From the NCBI RefSeq assembly GCF_004912275.1, contig NZ_STGY01000037.1:59140-123139 (forward strand): a stretch of DNA of 64,000 bases. Direction: 5' to 3'. Positions 17,425 to 26,768 of this stretch are shown here, piece by piece. Position 1 is the first letter of the stretch. The number at the start of each line of letters is the position of its first letter. The stretch is from Glycomyces buryatensis. Lineage in GTDB: Bacteria; Actinomycetota; Actinomycetes; Mycobacteriales; Micromonosporaceae. A program made the translations under genes and the position numbers. The notes under the pieces were generated by a model, which was not told the DNA's origin, made no database searches, and saw nothing but the letters and a program-made list of their open reading frames with translations.

Positions 17425-17934
17425 ATGAACGACGACAGTCTCCAGTCTGGAATCCCATTGCCCGCAACGCGGACGCCGATCAGCAGAGTGGTTCGGGAAG
17501 TGATCGAGGAGGTCGCCCCCGACGAGACTCCGATCGTCGACCGAATGGAGGGATCGAGCAACTCCCGGGCGGTGCGGCGATTGGAGCGCAGCGCAAAGCG
17601 GTCCGAGCCGTTGGCGTTCGGGGTCGAGGATCTGATTCCGCTGGTGGCACCGGTGGTGTGGATCGTGCTCACGAAGTTCCTGGAGACGATCGGGGAGAAC
17701 ACCGCGCAGTCGCTATGGGACCGACTGCTGCGATGGCTGAGACTCAGACGCCTTGAGACTGTCCCGCCGCTGACCGCCGAGGAAATCGAGAGCGCGTGCG
17801 GCGCCGTCCGGGAGGCGCTGCTGGGCAAGGGCTTTGAGGCGGACAATGCCGACAGGATCACCGGCGCACTGAAGGAGAGCCTGCGGCGGCACTCCGGGCC
17901 CGATGAACTTGGCAGCGGCCCGAACCCGGATTAG
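17425..17934 (+). CDS. Small membrane-associated protein of the protease/WD40 operon
   Basis: The 169-residue protein (ATG 17425) has a polar N-terminal half rich in Glu/Arg, one hydrophobic segment at about residues 74-92 (DLIPLVAPVVWIVLTKFLE), then a basic helix (LWDRLLRWLRLRRLE) and an acidic helical C-terminus. No family is recognised. It lies 6 bp before the metalloprotease gene, so it is very probably cotranscribed, and could be a small adaptor or regulator of it. Confidence 0.7.
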   Translation: MNDDSLQSGIPLPATRTPISRVVREVIEEVAPDETPIVDRMEGSSNSRAVRRLERSAKRSEPLAFGVEDLIPLVAPVVWIVLTKFLETIGENTAQSLWDRLLRWLRLRRLETVPPLTAEEIESACGAVREALLGKGFEADNADRITGALKESLRRHSGPDELGSGPNPD

Positions 17935-17940
17935 CACGAG

Positions 17941-20817
17941 ATGACCGCCACCCCTTCGCGCTCGCGACTGGACGAGCGGACCCTGGTCGCCGGAACCACC
18001 GTGCGATTCGTGCAGTTGATCGTGCTCATCCTCGCCGCAAGTGTCGGCATGGCCTCGACCATGGTCCAGGACGCGGACAGCCCCGACAGCCTCGGCTGCT
18101 TCCTGGCGGCCGGGGGGAACCCGGAGAACTTCTCATCCGCGTCCGCTTCGCAGGCATTGCTGCCGCAATTTGAGTCCTACACAGCATGCGAGGAAGGCGG
18201 GTCGCTGCAACTGCCGTGGTGGCTCGGCGCCGTGTGGCCGGCCGTCACCGTGATCGCGGCGCTGGCGCTGTTCTTTCTCATTCCAAAATGGATAACCTGG
18301 CGGCGGCACCTGAGACCGCTGGCGGAGTTCGAGGACGCGGACGCCGTCCGGAAGGAGTTGGACGAACTCGCGGGGCTCGAAAAGCTTCCCGAGATCATGG
18401 TCGATCCCGATCCGTTGCGGAAGAACCCCCTGGTCTTCGGCCGCAACGGCCGACCGGTGGTCCTGGTGCCCGAACTCCTGCTGCGCCGGCGCCGGACGGA
18501 CCGAACTCCCAGCGAGATGCACCGGGCGGTCGACCCGCAGGCATTCAAGGCGGTGATGCTCCACGAGTTCGCCCATATCCGGAACCGGGACACCACCATC
18601 ACCTACATCACGGTGGCGCTCTGGTGGGCGTTCGCGGCCACCGTCCTCGTCCCCTTCGCCGCTTGGAGATTGTACGGACTCCGCTTCATCGGCGATTCGG
18701 TGTCCGCTCAGACGGATGCGATGCTGCTGGCGCGCGACATGTCGTTCGCGATCGTGCTGTCGTGCGTGATCTACCTGGTGCGCGTGGAGGTGCTGCGCAA
18801 CCGCGAGCACTATGCCGATCTGGCCGCCCGCCGCTCCGGCGCGGACCTGACCCTCCTCGGCCGCGACGGTGCGCGGCCCCAAGGCGATCGCCGTCGGGTA
18901 CGTGCCGCCCTGCGGCGACTCTGGGACACTCACCCGCGCCCGCGGGAACGCTGGGAGGTGCTCGGCGACAACCGGAAGCTGTTCGCGATCCGACCGCTTC
19001 CCATCCTGCTCACCGGCATTGCCGCGATTCTGATCGGCGACCAGGTCCAAGCCGCCCTGGCCCCGGTGCCGTGGCCGCAGAACCTCAAGGAGGCGTTGGT
19101 CGCCCTAGTCCAAGCCGGACTGATCACCGGCGTGGTCGGCATCGCCCTGTGGCGCCAGGTCGTATACGCGGCCGCGACGAAGTCCGTGCAGCCGTCGGGG
19201 ATCTCGGCGGGCCTGTGGTTGGGCGGCGGCATGGTCATCGCGGAACTGCTGCGCGAGCGCATCTACGATTTTCACTGGCTGCCGTCTCACCCGGAGGCGT
19301 TGGGGCTGCTCGTGGCCGCCGCGGTCGTCGGCTGCTGGTGGATCGCGCGGTGCGCGGCCATGTGGATCTCGGTCTGGCGAGCCGGGTCCATCACCGCGCC
19401 GGCGTTGCTGGTCCTGATCGGCGGGGCGCTCGCACTGGCCGCCTGGATCGAGTGGTGGCAGTCCATCGGAGCCGGTTACGCGAACGGCGGCCTGTTCAAC
19501 TCCCAGCGGGCCTTCGAGTACGTACTGCAGGGCCTGGGCATCGAGGCGGGGCGATCTTCGGCGGTGCTCAGCGTGTACGCGGCACTCATCATCCCGTTCA
19601 TCTCCCTGCAACTCTCGCCATTGACATGGGCAGCGGTGGTCGCGCTGCTGGTCATTCCCCTGCTGGCATGGCTCTCCAAGCCGAACTCACCCGATCCGCT
19701 GTGGATCGAGCGCAAGAGCGACGTCGTTGTGAACGCTCCTCTCCCGCGGTTGCGGAGCATGCTCAGCGCCGCGATGATCGGAGGAGCGGCCTGCACGGCG
19801 GTGATCATCGCGGCCTCCGTGTCCATGCACCGACAATCCGGTTCCCAGGAAACCAATGCGACGATCCTGATCTACATTGCGTGGTCGGCCGCGGCGCTCA
19901 TCGCGGGCGCGGCGGTGTCGGCGGTCCTCGTGACGGCGCGGACCGGCAGGCACCGCTTCCCCTTGGCGCTCGTCGCGGCCTTGCTCGCCCTGCCGGTCGG
20001 AGTGGCGGGCATCCTCGGGTCGGCGGCAGCGGACGGCTGCGTCACATCGACGAGCGTCTTCGTCAGCGACTGCGGATCGATGCCGCTCAATGCCATTTGG
20101 GTTCCCCTGTCTTGGCTGTTCCCGAGCGTGGCGGTGGCGGCTGCGGCGGCCGCGACAGTCGTCGTGGCGGTCGGCTCGGTCATGACACGGGCCGAACCGG
20201 TGCCGACGGCCCGACCCTCCGCCACGCGCGGCAGGTGGCTATTGGCTCGACGCCTATCCGTTTCGACCTTGTGCATCGTGGTGGTCGGAATCGCCGTGAC
20301 CGCCGAAACACTCAGTGGTTCGGAGTATTCGACATCGGACCCGGAAGTCCCCACTTCCGGGATCTTCCGTACCGAGGAGATACCTGCGACGCCACGGGTG
20401 AAAGCCCTCCAGCTGCTCGCCTGGGATCAGTACGGCGGAAGCGACCTGCTGGACAGGTTCCTCACCTCGTTCGAAGGGATAGGCGAGGTCGTGACCGCGG
20501 GCTTGGACGCGGAACCGCTCGAAAACGGGCGGGTGGTGGTTGACGAGGACCGTTTGCGCCCGCTGTGCGAGGAGATAGCCCAGCTTGGGGCCGACGCCCG
20601 CGACTACTTCGACATCCCGGACGAGTCCGTCCAGGAGGCCTGGGCACCGGCACTCGACCGGGTCGAGACCGCCGGTTCGATCTGCGTGACGGCGATCGAC
20701 ACCGGCAACAGCGCGTTGGGCGACAGGGCGCTGGCCGAACTTGCCGAGGCCGCCGAACTCATTTCAGCAGCGTTGGTCGAATTCGAGGAACGACTACAGG
20801 AAGGAACGAGCGGATGA
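17941..20817 (+). CDS. Polytopic HExxH membrane metalloprotease (M48/M56-like)
   Basis: This 958-residue protein has a signal-anchor-like segment at about 22-42, a second at 98-116, then a catalytic module. The zinc motif HEFAH is at residues 208-212, followed by a hydrophobic pair, and a probable third zinc ligand Glu lies in NREHYAD near 289. This arrangement is typical of M48/M56 peptidases (Ste24/HtpX/BlaR1 type). The remainder (about 340-830) contains at least ten further membrane segments, then an extracytoplasmic or cytoplasmic tail of about 130 residues. It overlaps the WD40 gene by 4 bp (ATGA). The size and extra membrane domain are unusual for M48. Substrate unknown; a role as the effector of a membrane conflict system is inference. 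Confidence 0.8.
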   Translation: MTATPSRSRLDERTLVAGTTVRFVQLIVLILAASVGMASTMVQDADSPDSLGCFLAAGGNPENFSSASASQALLPQFESYTACEEGGSLQLPWWLGAVWPAVTVIAALALFFLIPKWITWRRHLRPLAEFEDADAVRKELDELAGLEKLPEIMVDPDPLRKNPLVFGRNGRPVVLVPELLLRRRRTDRTPSEMHRAVDPQAFKAVMLHEFAHIRNRDTTITYITVALWWAFAATVLVPFAAWRLYGLRFIGDSVSAQTDAMLLARDMSFAIVLSCVIYLVRVEVLRNREHYADLAARRSGADLTLLGRDGARPQGDRRRVRAALRRLWDTHPRPRERWEVLGDNRKLFAIRPLPILLTGIAAILIGDQVQAALAPVPWPQNLKEALVALVQAGLITGVVGIALWRQVVYAAATKSVQPSGISAGLWLGGGMVIAELLRERIYDFHWLPSHPEALGLLVAAAVVGCWWIARCAAMWISVWRAGSITAPALLVLIGGALALAAWIEWWQSIGAGYANGGLFNSQRAFEYVLQGLGIEAGRSSAVLSVYAALIIPFISLQLSPLTWAAVVALLVIPLLAWLSKPNSPDPLWIERKSDVVVNAPLPRLRSMLSAAMIGGAACTAVIIAASVSMHRQSGSQETNATILIYIAWSAAALIAGAAVSAVLVTARTGRHRFPLALVAALLALPVGVAGILGSAAADGCVTSTSVFVSDCGSMPLNAIWVPLSWLFPSVAVAAAAAATVVVAVGSVMTRAEPVPTARPSATRGRWLLARRLSVSTLCIVVVGIAVTAETLSGSEYSTSDPEVPTSGIFRTEEIPATPRVKALQLLAWDQYGGSDLLDRFLTSFEGIGEVVTAGLDAEPLENGRVVVDEDRLRPLCEEIAQLGADARDYFDIPDESVQEAWAPALDRVETAGSICVTAIDTGNSALGDRALAELAEAAELISAALVEFEERLQEGTSG

Positions 20818-23756
20818 ATCCCCCGAAGCCCCCTGAACCGCCGCTGCCCGACATGCGGGCCGGTATCCGTGCCTTCGTCATTCGCCGCAGCCTGTCCTTC
20901 CGGGACGCGGACGGCGCCACCGTGCTCGCCCTGCTGTGCGCCGGCGCCTGCGCTCCGGTCTTGGCAGACCGGCCGTGGCAGGAAGCGGTCAGCGAGATCA
21001 GGACCGTCGGCGGATATGCCTTGGGGAAGATCGCGGAGGGAGCCTTCTGGCAGTTCCGGAACCAGCACGGAGACGACGCCGATCCCTCTGCGGCCCAAAT
21101 AGAACCGATCTTCGCCGAAGAGTTCGCAGCGGCCTTGGGCGGCGACGGGGGAGAACGTGTCGCGGACGCCGCTGTCGATCTGCTGTTGAAGCTCGGCGGG
21201 CTGGGGGCCGCGCTCGACGCCGCCGTATCGAGAGGCAACGGCGCCACGGCGACGGCGATCATCGATCGGCTCATCCTGCTCGGCTCGGATTTCGGGGCGG
21301 CGCGGCGCCTGATCAGCCAGACGATGCTGTTCGAGAGTATGGGATTCGAAGCGGCGGTCGGGCCGGGGCCTTCGAGCGGGGAACCACCCGCTACAGCGAC
21401 CGATGCAGACGGCCCGACGCCGGATTCCGGTGGAAGCGCCCAAGATTCGGAATCCGACGGGGAAGGGCCCGAACCGGAACGAGACGAACCGTCCTCCTCC
21501 GGCGAGGAGTCCGACACCGATGCCGCGACCTCGGATCCCAAGGCGCCGACGGCCCCCGGACGGCTGCGGCGCTGGATCCGCAGGCGCGGCGTCGTGCTCG
21601 GCGTATTCATCGGCCTCGCCGCGTGCCTGCTGCTGACCTCGGCTCTGACTATCGCCGGTCAATTGAGATACAACGACTACCGCGATGCGACCATGTCTGA
21701 GCGTCTGATCGAGGCCAGCAACGACGTGTCCCTGACCGATGGCCCGCTGGCACAGCTGCTCGCCGCGGCCGCGTGGCGCATCGATCCGACCGACGCTGCC
21801 TGGGCCGCCATGTCCCGGGCCGTCAACCGGCTGGCGACCGGCCTGTTCTCCGCGGGGGACCAGGCCTCCCCGACGACCATCGCCTACAACCCGGACGGGA
21901 CCTCGCTCGCCACCGCTGGGTCCGACGGCTCGGTCGCCTTGTGGGACACCGAGACCTGGGAATCCGTGCTCCTGGATGTCCGAATGGATTGGGGGGTGGA
22001 ATCGCTGGAGTTCAGCCCGGACGGTCTGCTGCTGGCGGTCGGCGGTTACGACGAAGCGGTGATGTTGTGGGACCTGCGAACCGGTGAGTCCATCGAGCTT
22101 CCATTTCCGGACGATGCCTCCTATCTGGCCTTCGATCCCCTCGGGACGAAACTCGCCGCCGCCGGGTACTTCGGTCCGGCGACGGTCTGGGACACCGGGA
22201 CCTTCGAGGAGGTCAGCACCTTCGATGCCGTCCGCACCACCACCGGGATCAAGTTCGATCCGGACGGTGAGAACGTGATCATGTCCTCCTCTGACGATGG
22301 GCGCCTGCTGGAGTTCGACGCCGAGACCGGGGCGGGACCCGAGGTCATCGACCTGGACCCGGAGTTGGTCGAGGTCACAGGCGTCTACACCTTCGATATC
22401 GCCGGCAATGAGCCGCACAATTTCCTGATCTGCGACTTGGATTGCCTCGTCTGGGGCGAATCGGGCGGCCAGGAGTTGGAACCGGTCACCTCGTTCAATT
22501 CCATCTATGAACCGGTGGCATTCACCGCGAAGGGCAACCAGGTAGTCGGCACGTTCTTGGATGGAGGCCTCGGCGTCTGGAACGCCGCCTCCGGCGCGAC
22601 AGTCGGCATTCTGCCCTACACCGGTTCCATCCACGACCTCGCGGTGAGCCCGGACGGCCGCACGGTGGTAGCCGCCGTCGCGGACGGGGTGCAGCGCTGG
22701 GACCTGACCCGGCTCGGCGAGCGCACCGAGACCCGGCTGACACAGAGCATGAACAGCATCTGGGTCAACGGCGACTGGGAAACCGCAGTGGGAGTGGGAG
22801 AGTCCGGCTCCGATCTTTGGGAATTCCAATATGGAGGCGATCCCATCGAGAGCTACCCCGAACACGTGGGGATGTCGACCGCGATGACCCCGGACGGGAA
22901 GGTCGTCGCCACAGCTCTCGAATCCACCGAGGCGACCGTCGAACTCTGGGATACGGAATCAGGAGAGTCGATCCGCACCCTGACCGGGGAGGGCGGGCTG
23001 GTCTCGCAGGTGGTGTTCAGCGAGGACGGTGCAATGTTGGCCGGCGTCATGGAGGTTCCCGCCGAGGGGGAGGCAGAAGCCGGCCAGGAACTCGTCTTCT
23101 GGGATTGGGAGCAGGGCGAGGTCAGGACCAGGATCAGTTTCGATGCGGGGCAATCGGTGTCATTCTTCCGCTTCAATTCCGAGGGGACCGAGATCCTGAC
23201 GCTGGCAGGAGATGGGCGGGCCCAGCTGTGGGACACCGGGGACGGCAGTCTCCTCGGCGAGCTGGCCCCCAGCGGCTCCCAACCGTATGACTTGCAATTC
23301 AGCCCGGACGGCAGCCTGATCGCCGCCGCCACGAGCGACGGCATCGCCTTCTGGGACCGTGCGGAACCGGAGAGCGATCCGGCGATCTTCGACACCGGAT
23401 TCTCCTCCTCCTCGATCGCATTCGATGCGGACCGGCCGTACGTGGCGGTGGTCGAGGACTATCCCGTGCGGTACGAGGACGACCGCCCTCCCCGGATCAC
23501 GATCTTGGACTACGAGATCGGCGCCGGGCTGGCGGCGCTGCCGATCGGCTCCTTCTTTGGTGGATTCGGCGTATCGCCGGACGGGAACACGGTCGCGCTC
23601 GTGGAGTCGGACCTGGTCACCAAGTTCGACATCTCCTATCTCCGGGGAGACATTCACGCGCTGGCGTGCGAGCAGGCCGGGCGGGAGCTGACGGAAGGCG
23701 AGTGGGAGACCTACCTCCCCGAGCTCGAATACGGATCGATCGACCCCTGCGGTTAG
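20814..23756 (+). CDS. Membrane-anchored WD40-repeat protein with helical N-terminal domain
   Basis: The 980-residue protein starts at ATG 20814 inside the protease stop region (ATGA). Residues 1-175 form a helical cytoplasmic domain of unknown family. Residues 185-245 are an acidic disordered linker. A single membrane helix (about 259-282) follows a basic cluster. Then comes a short helical stretch with the LLAAAAWRIDPTDAAWAAMSRA pattern that precedes WD40 propellers in STAND-type proteins. Repeats with YNPDGTSLATAGSDGSVALWD, FSPDGLLLAVGG and similar run from about 340 to 950. No NTPase is fused. Such propellers usually sense ligands or partners, so it is probably the sensor for the coupled protease. 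Confidence 0.85.
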   Translation: MNPPKPPEPPLPDMRAGIRAFVIRRSLSFRDADGATVLALLCAGACAPVLADRPWQEAVSEIRTVGGYALGKIAEGAFWQFRNQHGDDADPSAAQIEPIFAEEFAAALGGDGGERVADAAVDLLLKLGGLGAALDAAVSRGNGATATAIIDRLILLGSDFGAARRLISQTMLFESMGFEAAVGPGPSSGEPPATATDADGPTPDSGGSAQDSESDGEGPEPERDEPSSSGEESDTDAATSDPKAPTAPGRLRRWIRRRGVVLGVFIGLAACLLLTSALTIAGQLRYNDYRDATMSERLIEASNDVSLTDGPLAQLLAAAAWRIDPTDAAWAAMSRAVNRLATGLFSAGDQASPTTIAYNPDGTSLATAGSDGSVALWDTETWESVLLDVRMDWGVESLEFSPDGLLLAVGGYDEAVMLWDLRTGESIELPFPDDASYLAFDPLGTKLAAAGYFGPATVWDTGTFEEVSTFDAVRTTTGIKFDPDGENVIMSSSDDGRLLEFDAETGAGPEVIDLDPELVEVTGVYTFDIAGNEPHNFLICDLDCLVWGESGGQELEPVTSFNSIYEPVAFTAKGNQVVGTFLDGGLGVWNAASGATVGILPYTGSIHDLAVSPDGRTVVAAVADGVQRWDLTRLGERTETRLTQSMNSIWVNGDWETAVGVGESGSDLWEFQYGGDPIESYPEHVGMSTAMTPDGKVVATALESTEATVELWDTESGESIRTLTGEGGLVSQVVFSEDGAMLAGVMEVPAEGEAEAGQELVFWDWEQGEVRTRISFDAGQSVSFFRFNSEGTEILTLAGDGRAQLWDTGDGSLLGELAPSGSQPYDLQFSPDGSLIAAATSDGIAFWDRAEPESDPAIFDTGFSSSSIAFDADRPYVAVVEDYPVRYEDDRPPRITILDYEIGAGLAALPIGSFFGGFGVSPDGNTVALVESDLVTKFDISYLRGDIHALACEQAGRELTEGEWETYLPELEYGSIDPCG

Positions 23757-23834
23757 CGAACCCGTTGCGCGAGAGGCGGTTGTGGCCCTGGGGCCGAGAC
23801 CGCAGCGGGAAGCCTCGGGCTTGCGCACTCGCCG

Positions 23835-23860
23835 ATATACGTATAAGGTAAATATACGTA
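23835..23860. promoter_or_regulatory. TATACGTA repeats upstream of the P450 gene
   Basis: ATATACGTA occurs at 23835-23843, within the palindrome TATACGTATA (23836-23845), and again at 23852-23860, 17 bp apart. It is an AT-rich island in GC-rich DNA between the WD40 and P450 genes and is a plausible operator for a TetR-like repressor; no such regulator is adjacent. Confidence 0.5.
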
Positions 23861-23905
23861 GATGGGCGCCGCGGCGCCGAACACCACATCACCGAGGAGA
23901 CTCCG

Positions 23906-25123
23906 ATGACCGATACCGATATCCCCCACGGCATCCCGCTCGACCGCGAGACCCCCTTCGACCCGCCCGCCGCCGTCATGGCCCTCCACCGCGGGGCCGA
24001 GATGCGCCGCATGACCTACTACCCGAGCGGCCACCTGGGCTGGCTCGTCACCAGCCACCGCCTGGCCCGCAAGGTCCTGGCCGACACCCGTTTCAGCTCG
24101 CGGATGGGCGGCCCGGCCCAGGCGCCGGTCCCCATGGCGGGCCTGGAGGCCTACGCAGACTTCGAGGGCGACTTCCCGGTGACGCCGGGCATGTTCATCG
24201 AGATGGACCCGCCGGACCACACCCGCCTGCGCCGCAAGCTCACCGGCGTCTTCACCGTCAGGCGCATGAAGCAGCTCGAACCGCGCATCGAGCAGTTCGT
24301 GGAGGAACGACTCGACGCGCTCGCCGCAGGACCCAATCCCGTCGATCTGGTCCGGGAGTTCGCCCTGCCGGTGCCCTCGCTCATGATCTGCGAGCTGCTC
24401 GGCGTGCCGTACGACCAGCGCGACCGCTTCGAGGCGGACACGGCCACGATCTTCACCATGGACGGGGGCGCCGAGGCGAAGGAGGCCGCGTTCGGGCGGC
24501 TCTACGCCTTCATTACGGAACTGTCCGTGGCCAAACGGGCGGAACCGGCCGACGACCTGCTCAGCGATCTGGCCGCCGACACCGAGCTGGACGACGCGGA
24601 GGTCGCCGGGATGGCGATGCTGCTGCTGATCGCCGGGCACGAGACGACCGCGAAGATGATCGCCCTGGGAACCATGGCGCTCTTGGAGAACCGCGACCAA
24701 TGGGACCTGCTGCGGGAGCGGCCCGAGCTCATGGCCGGGGGCGTGGAGGAGCTGCTGCGGTACCTCACGATCATCCACACCGGCATCATCCGCCAGGTCA
24801 AGACCGATTTCGAGTTCGAGGGGCACCAGATCAAGGCCGGCGAGTGCGTCACGGTGTCCGTGCAGACGGCCAACCGCGACGAGGCGCACTTCATCGAGCC
24901 CGACCAGCTCGACGTGACCGGGGACGCCAAGGGACACTTGACCTTCGGACACGGGGTGCACCAGTGTCTGGGCCAGCAGCTGGCGCGCATCGAGATGCGG
25001 ATCGCGTTCTCGCGGCTCATCGCGCGCTTCCCGGACCTGCGCCTTGCAGTCCCCGCCGACGAGGTCCCGCTGCGCACCGACCAGAACTTCTACGGGGTCG
25101 GCGAGCTGCCAGTGACGTGGTAG
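23906..25123 (+). CDS. Cytochrome P450
   Basis: This 405-residue bacterial P450 has the I-helix motif LIAGHETT (about 248-255), the ExxR motif in VEELLRYL (about 283), and the heme-binding loop FGHGVHQCLGQQLAR with the thiolate Cys near residue 352. It oxidises an unknown small molecule. GAGGAG lies upstream of the ATG. A ferredoxin gene follows by 31 bp and is its likely electron donor; no ferredoxin reductase is in the window. Confidence 0.95.
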   Translation: MTDTDIPHGIPLDRETPFDPPAAVMALHRGAEMRRMTYYPSGHLGWLVTSHRLARKVLADTRFSSRMGGPAQAPVPMAGLEAYADFEGDFPVTPGMFIEMDPPDHTRLRRKLTGVFTVRRMKQLEPRIEQFVEERLDALAAGPNPVDLVREFALPVPSLMICELLGVPYDQRDRFEADTATIFTMDGGAEAKEAAFGRLYAFITELSVAKRAEPADDLLSDLAADTELDDAEVAGMAMLLLIAGHETTAKMIALGTMALLENRDQWDLLRERPELMAGGVEELLRYLTIIHTGIIRQVKTDFEFEGHQIKAGECVTVSVQTANRDEAHFIEPDQLDVTGDAKGHLTFGHGVHQCLGQQLARIEMRIAFSRLIARFPDLRLAVPADEVPLRTDQNFYGVGELPVTW

Positions 25124-25154
25124 AACCGGAGACGACCGAATCCATAAGGGAGGA

Positions 25155-25355
25155 ATGATGAGGCTCATCGCCGATCGGGAGGTGTGCATCGGCGCGGGCA
25201 TGTGCGCGCTGACCGCCCCGGATGTCTTCGACCAGGACGAGAGAGAGGGCCGCGTGGTGCTGCTGACCGAAGTGCCGGGGCCCGAGTCGATCGAGGCGGC
25301 CGAAGAGGCCGTTCAGCTGTGTCCCTCGGGGGCGCTGAGCGTGGAACGGGACTAG
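25155..25355 (+). CDS. 3Fe-4S-type ferredoxin, P450 partner
   Basis: The 66-residue protein has the spaced ligands CIGAGMC near the N-terminus and CPSGAL near the C-terminus. An Ala occupies the position of the fourth Cys of a 4Fe-4S cluster, giving a single 3Fe-4S cluster typical of actinomycete P450 partners. GGGAGGA precedes the ATG; a second ATG follows immediately. It is translated just after the P450 gene and presumably delivers electrons to it. Confidence 0.93.
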   Translation: MMRLIADREVCIGAGMCALTAPDVFDQDEREGRVVLLTEVPGPESIEAAEEAVQLCPSGALSVERD

Positions 25356-25380
25356 CGCCGCTCGAAACGGACGAACTACT

Positions 25381-25406
25381 GGGCGGTCGGGAGTTCCCGA
25401 CCGCCC
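25381..25406. terminator. Terminator between ferredoxin and DUF1772 genes
   Basis: GGGCGGTCGG pairs with CCGACCGCCC around a GAGTTC loop (extendable to a 12-bp perfect inverted repeat), between two convergent genes. There is no long U-tract. Confidence 0.75.
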
Positions 25407-25427
25407 GGCGGTTCCGGTGTCGAGGCG

Positions 25428-25928
25428 TCAGCCCGCATTGCGGCCGTGGACCACCAGGGCCCAGGCCAGCGCGATGAGAGAGCCGAGCGCGGCCACGCCG
25501 CGGACCGTGTTCCAGGCGATCCACTTGGATTCGACGGCGGCGCGCAGCGAGGCGGGGTCGGTGATCCGGCTCGGGTCGCCCGCGGCCATCAGTTGGTCGT
25601 TGAGCGGGACGTTCACGGCGATGGTGCCGATGAACATCACCAGTGCCAGGACCAGGCCGACAATGATCCACGGCAGTGCCTGGCGCGGGCCCGAGATCCA
25701 GTACAGGACCACCGCGATGCCAGTGAAGCCGACGGCGCCCAGGAATGCGGTCATGAACCAGCCGTTGAGGATCACCTTGTTGATGTGCTGCATCGCCGCG
25801 ATCCACGGCCGGTCGTCGAGGATCTTCAGGCCGGGCATGACGGCGTAGGAGAAGGCGGTGAACAGCCCGGCCATGAGGCCGACGCTGATGGTCGCGGCGA
25901 GGAGCGCGAGGAGTTGCAGGAGTTTCAT
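25428..25928 (-). CDS. DUF1772 membrane protein
   Basis: The 166-residue protein has four membrane helices. The first begins at MKLLQLLALLAATISVGLM. It matches the DUF1772/anthrone-oxygenase-like family (FTAFSYAVMPGL near the first loop, then FMGTIAVNVPLNDQL-like text as FIGTIAVNVPLNDQL). Some members act on anthrones; most are unassigned. The start is ATG 25928 with a weak AAGGA upstream. It lies 80 bp downstream of the flavoprotein gene on the same strand, so the two may be one transcript under the divergent AraC regulator. Confidence 0.85.
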   Translation of the reverse strand: MKLLQLLALLAATISVGLMAGLFTAFSYAVMPGLKILDDRPWIAAMQHINKVILNGWFMTAFLGAVGFTGIAVVLYWISGPRQALPWIIVGLVLALVMFIGTIAVNVPLNDQLMAAGDPSRITDPASLRAAVESKWIAWNTVRGVAALGSLIALAWALVVHGRNAG

Positions 25929-26008
25929 AGGGGTCGGTTCCTTCCCGTGTGGGTCGGGCCAGCCTGAAGAAGGCCGCCCTGTGTGGACGTTAGCGTGCGT
26001 TCCCAGGG

Positions 26009-26665
26009 TCAGGTCAGGGACAGGAACTTCTCCACGTATCCGACCGCCTCCCGGTCCAGCGCGGCGTAGTGGGATTCGCGCTCGGCTCCGGCCAGCGCCT
26101 CGCCCTTGGTGAAGTTGCCGTGCTCGTCGACGCGCTGCGGTTCGCCCTCGGTGTCGTACAGCAGCTCGACGGCGGCCTCGGCGATCCCGGTGTAGTAGGA
26201 GATGCCGTCGCGCAGGTTCATCTCCAGGGTCTGCTTCATGAGCGGCGCGGTGGTGTCGTCCTTTTCGGCGCCGGCCAGGCCCAGCCACAGCATGCGCTTC
26301 CCGGCGAGTTTGGGTTTGCTTCGCCCGTAGGCGAATCCGTAGTTCCACACCCGGTCGATCCAGCCTTTGAGGATGGCGGGGACGCTCATCCAGTAGACGG
26401 GGAAGACGGGGATGATGACGTCGGCTTCGATGATGCGGCGCATGTGCGCCTCGGTCTGGTCGGAGTAGACCTTGTCGCGGTCGCCCCAGTCGGGTTGGTC
26501 GGCGGCGGTCATGCGCGGGTCGTAGTCCTCGGCGCGCAGGTCGAGCCGGTCGACGCGGTATCCGGCCGATTCGAGCCGGGTCGCGGTCCGGGCCGCGATG
26601 TGGGCGGTGAGCGAGTCGGCCCGGTGGTGGGCGATGACGACGAGTGCGGTGGGGCGGGCGTTCAT
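26009..26665 (-). CDS. NAD(P)H oxidoreductase, flavodoxin-like fold
   Basis: The 218-residue protein has the Flavodoxin_2 fold of the MdaB/KefF/NQO type. The N-terminal ALVVIAHHRADSLTAHIA is the FMN/FAD phosphate loop region, and PVYWMSVPAILKGWIDRVW is the strongly conserved flavin-binding motif of this family. It should reduce quinones or nitro/azo compounds with NAD(P)H. AAGGAG precedes the ATG. It is divergent from an AraC regulator 103 bp away. Confidence 0.9.
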   Translation of the reverse strand: MNARPTALVVIAHHRADSLTAHIAARTATRLESAGYRVDRLDLRAEDYDPRMTAADQPDWGDRDKVYSDQTEAHMRRIIEADVIIPVFPVYWMSVPAILKGWIDRVWNYGFAYGRSKPKLAGKRMLWLGLAGAEKDDTTAPLMKQTLEMNLRDGISYYTGIAEAAVELLYDTEGEPQRVDEHGNFTKGEALAGAERESHYAALDREAVGYVEKFLSLT

Positions 26666-26756
26666 GGTGTTCTCCTTGCGGTTTCGGTATGTCCAGTACA
26701 GCGCCGAAACCGTGGACGGTCTATGGGCGAGGGTCTTGATTCCATGCGTGATCGTC

Positions 26757-26762
26757 TACGCT
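26757..26762 (+). promoter_or_regulatory. -10 element for leaderless AraC gene
   Basis: TACGCT is 6 nt before ATG 26769. Confidence 0.65.
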
Positions 26763-26768
26763 TGTGGT

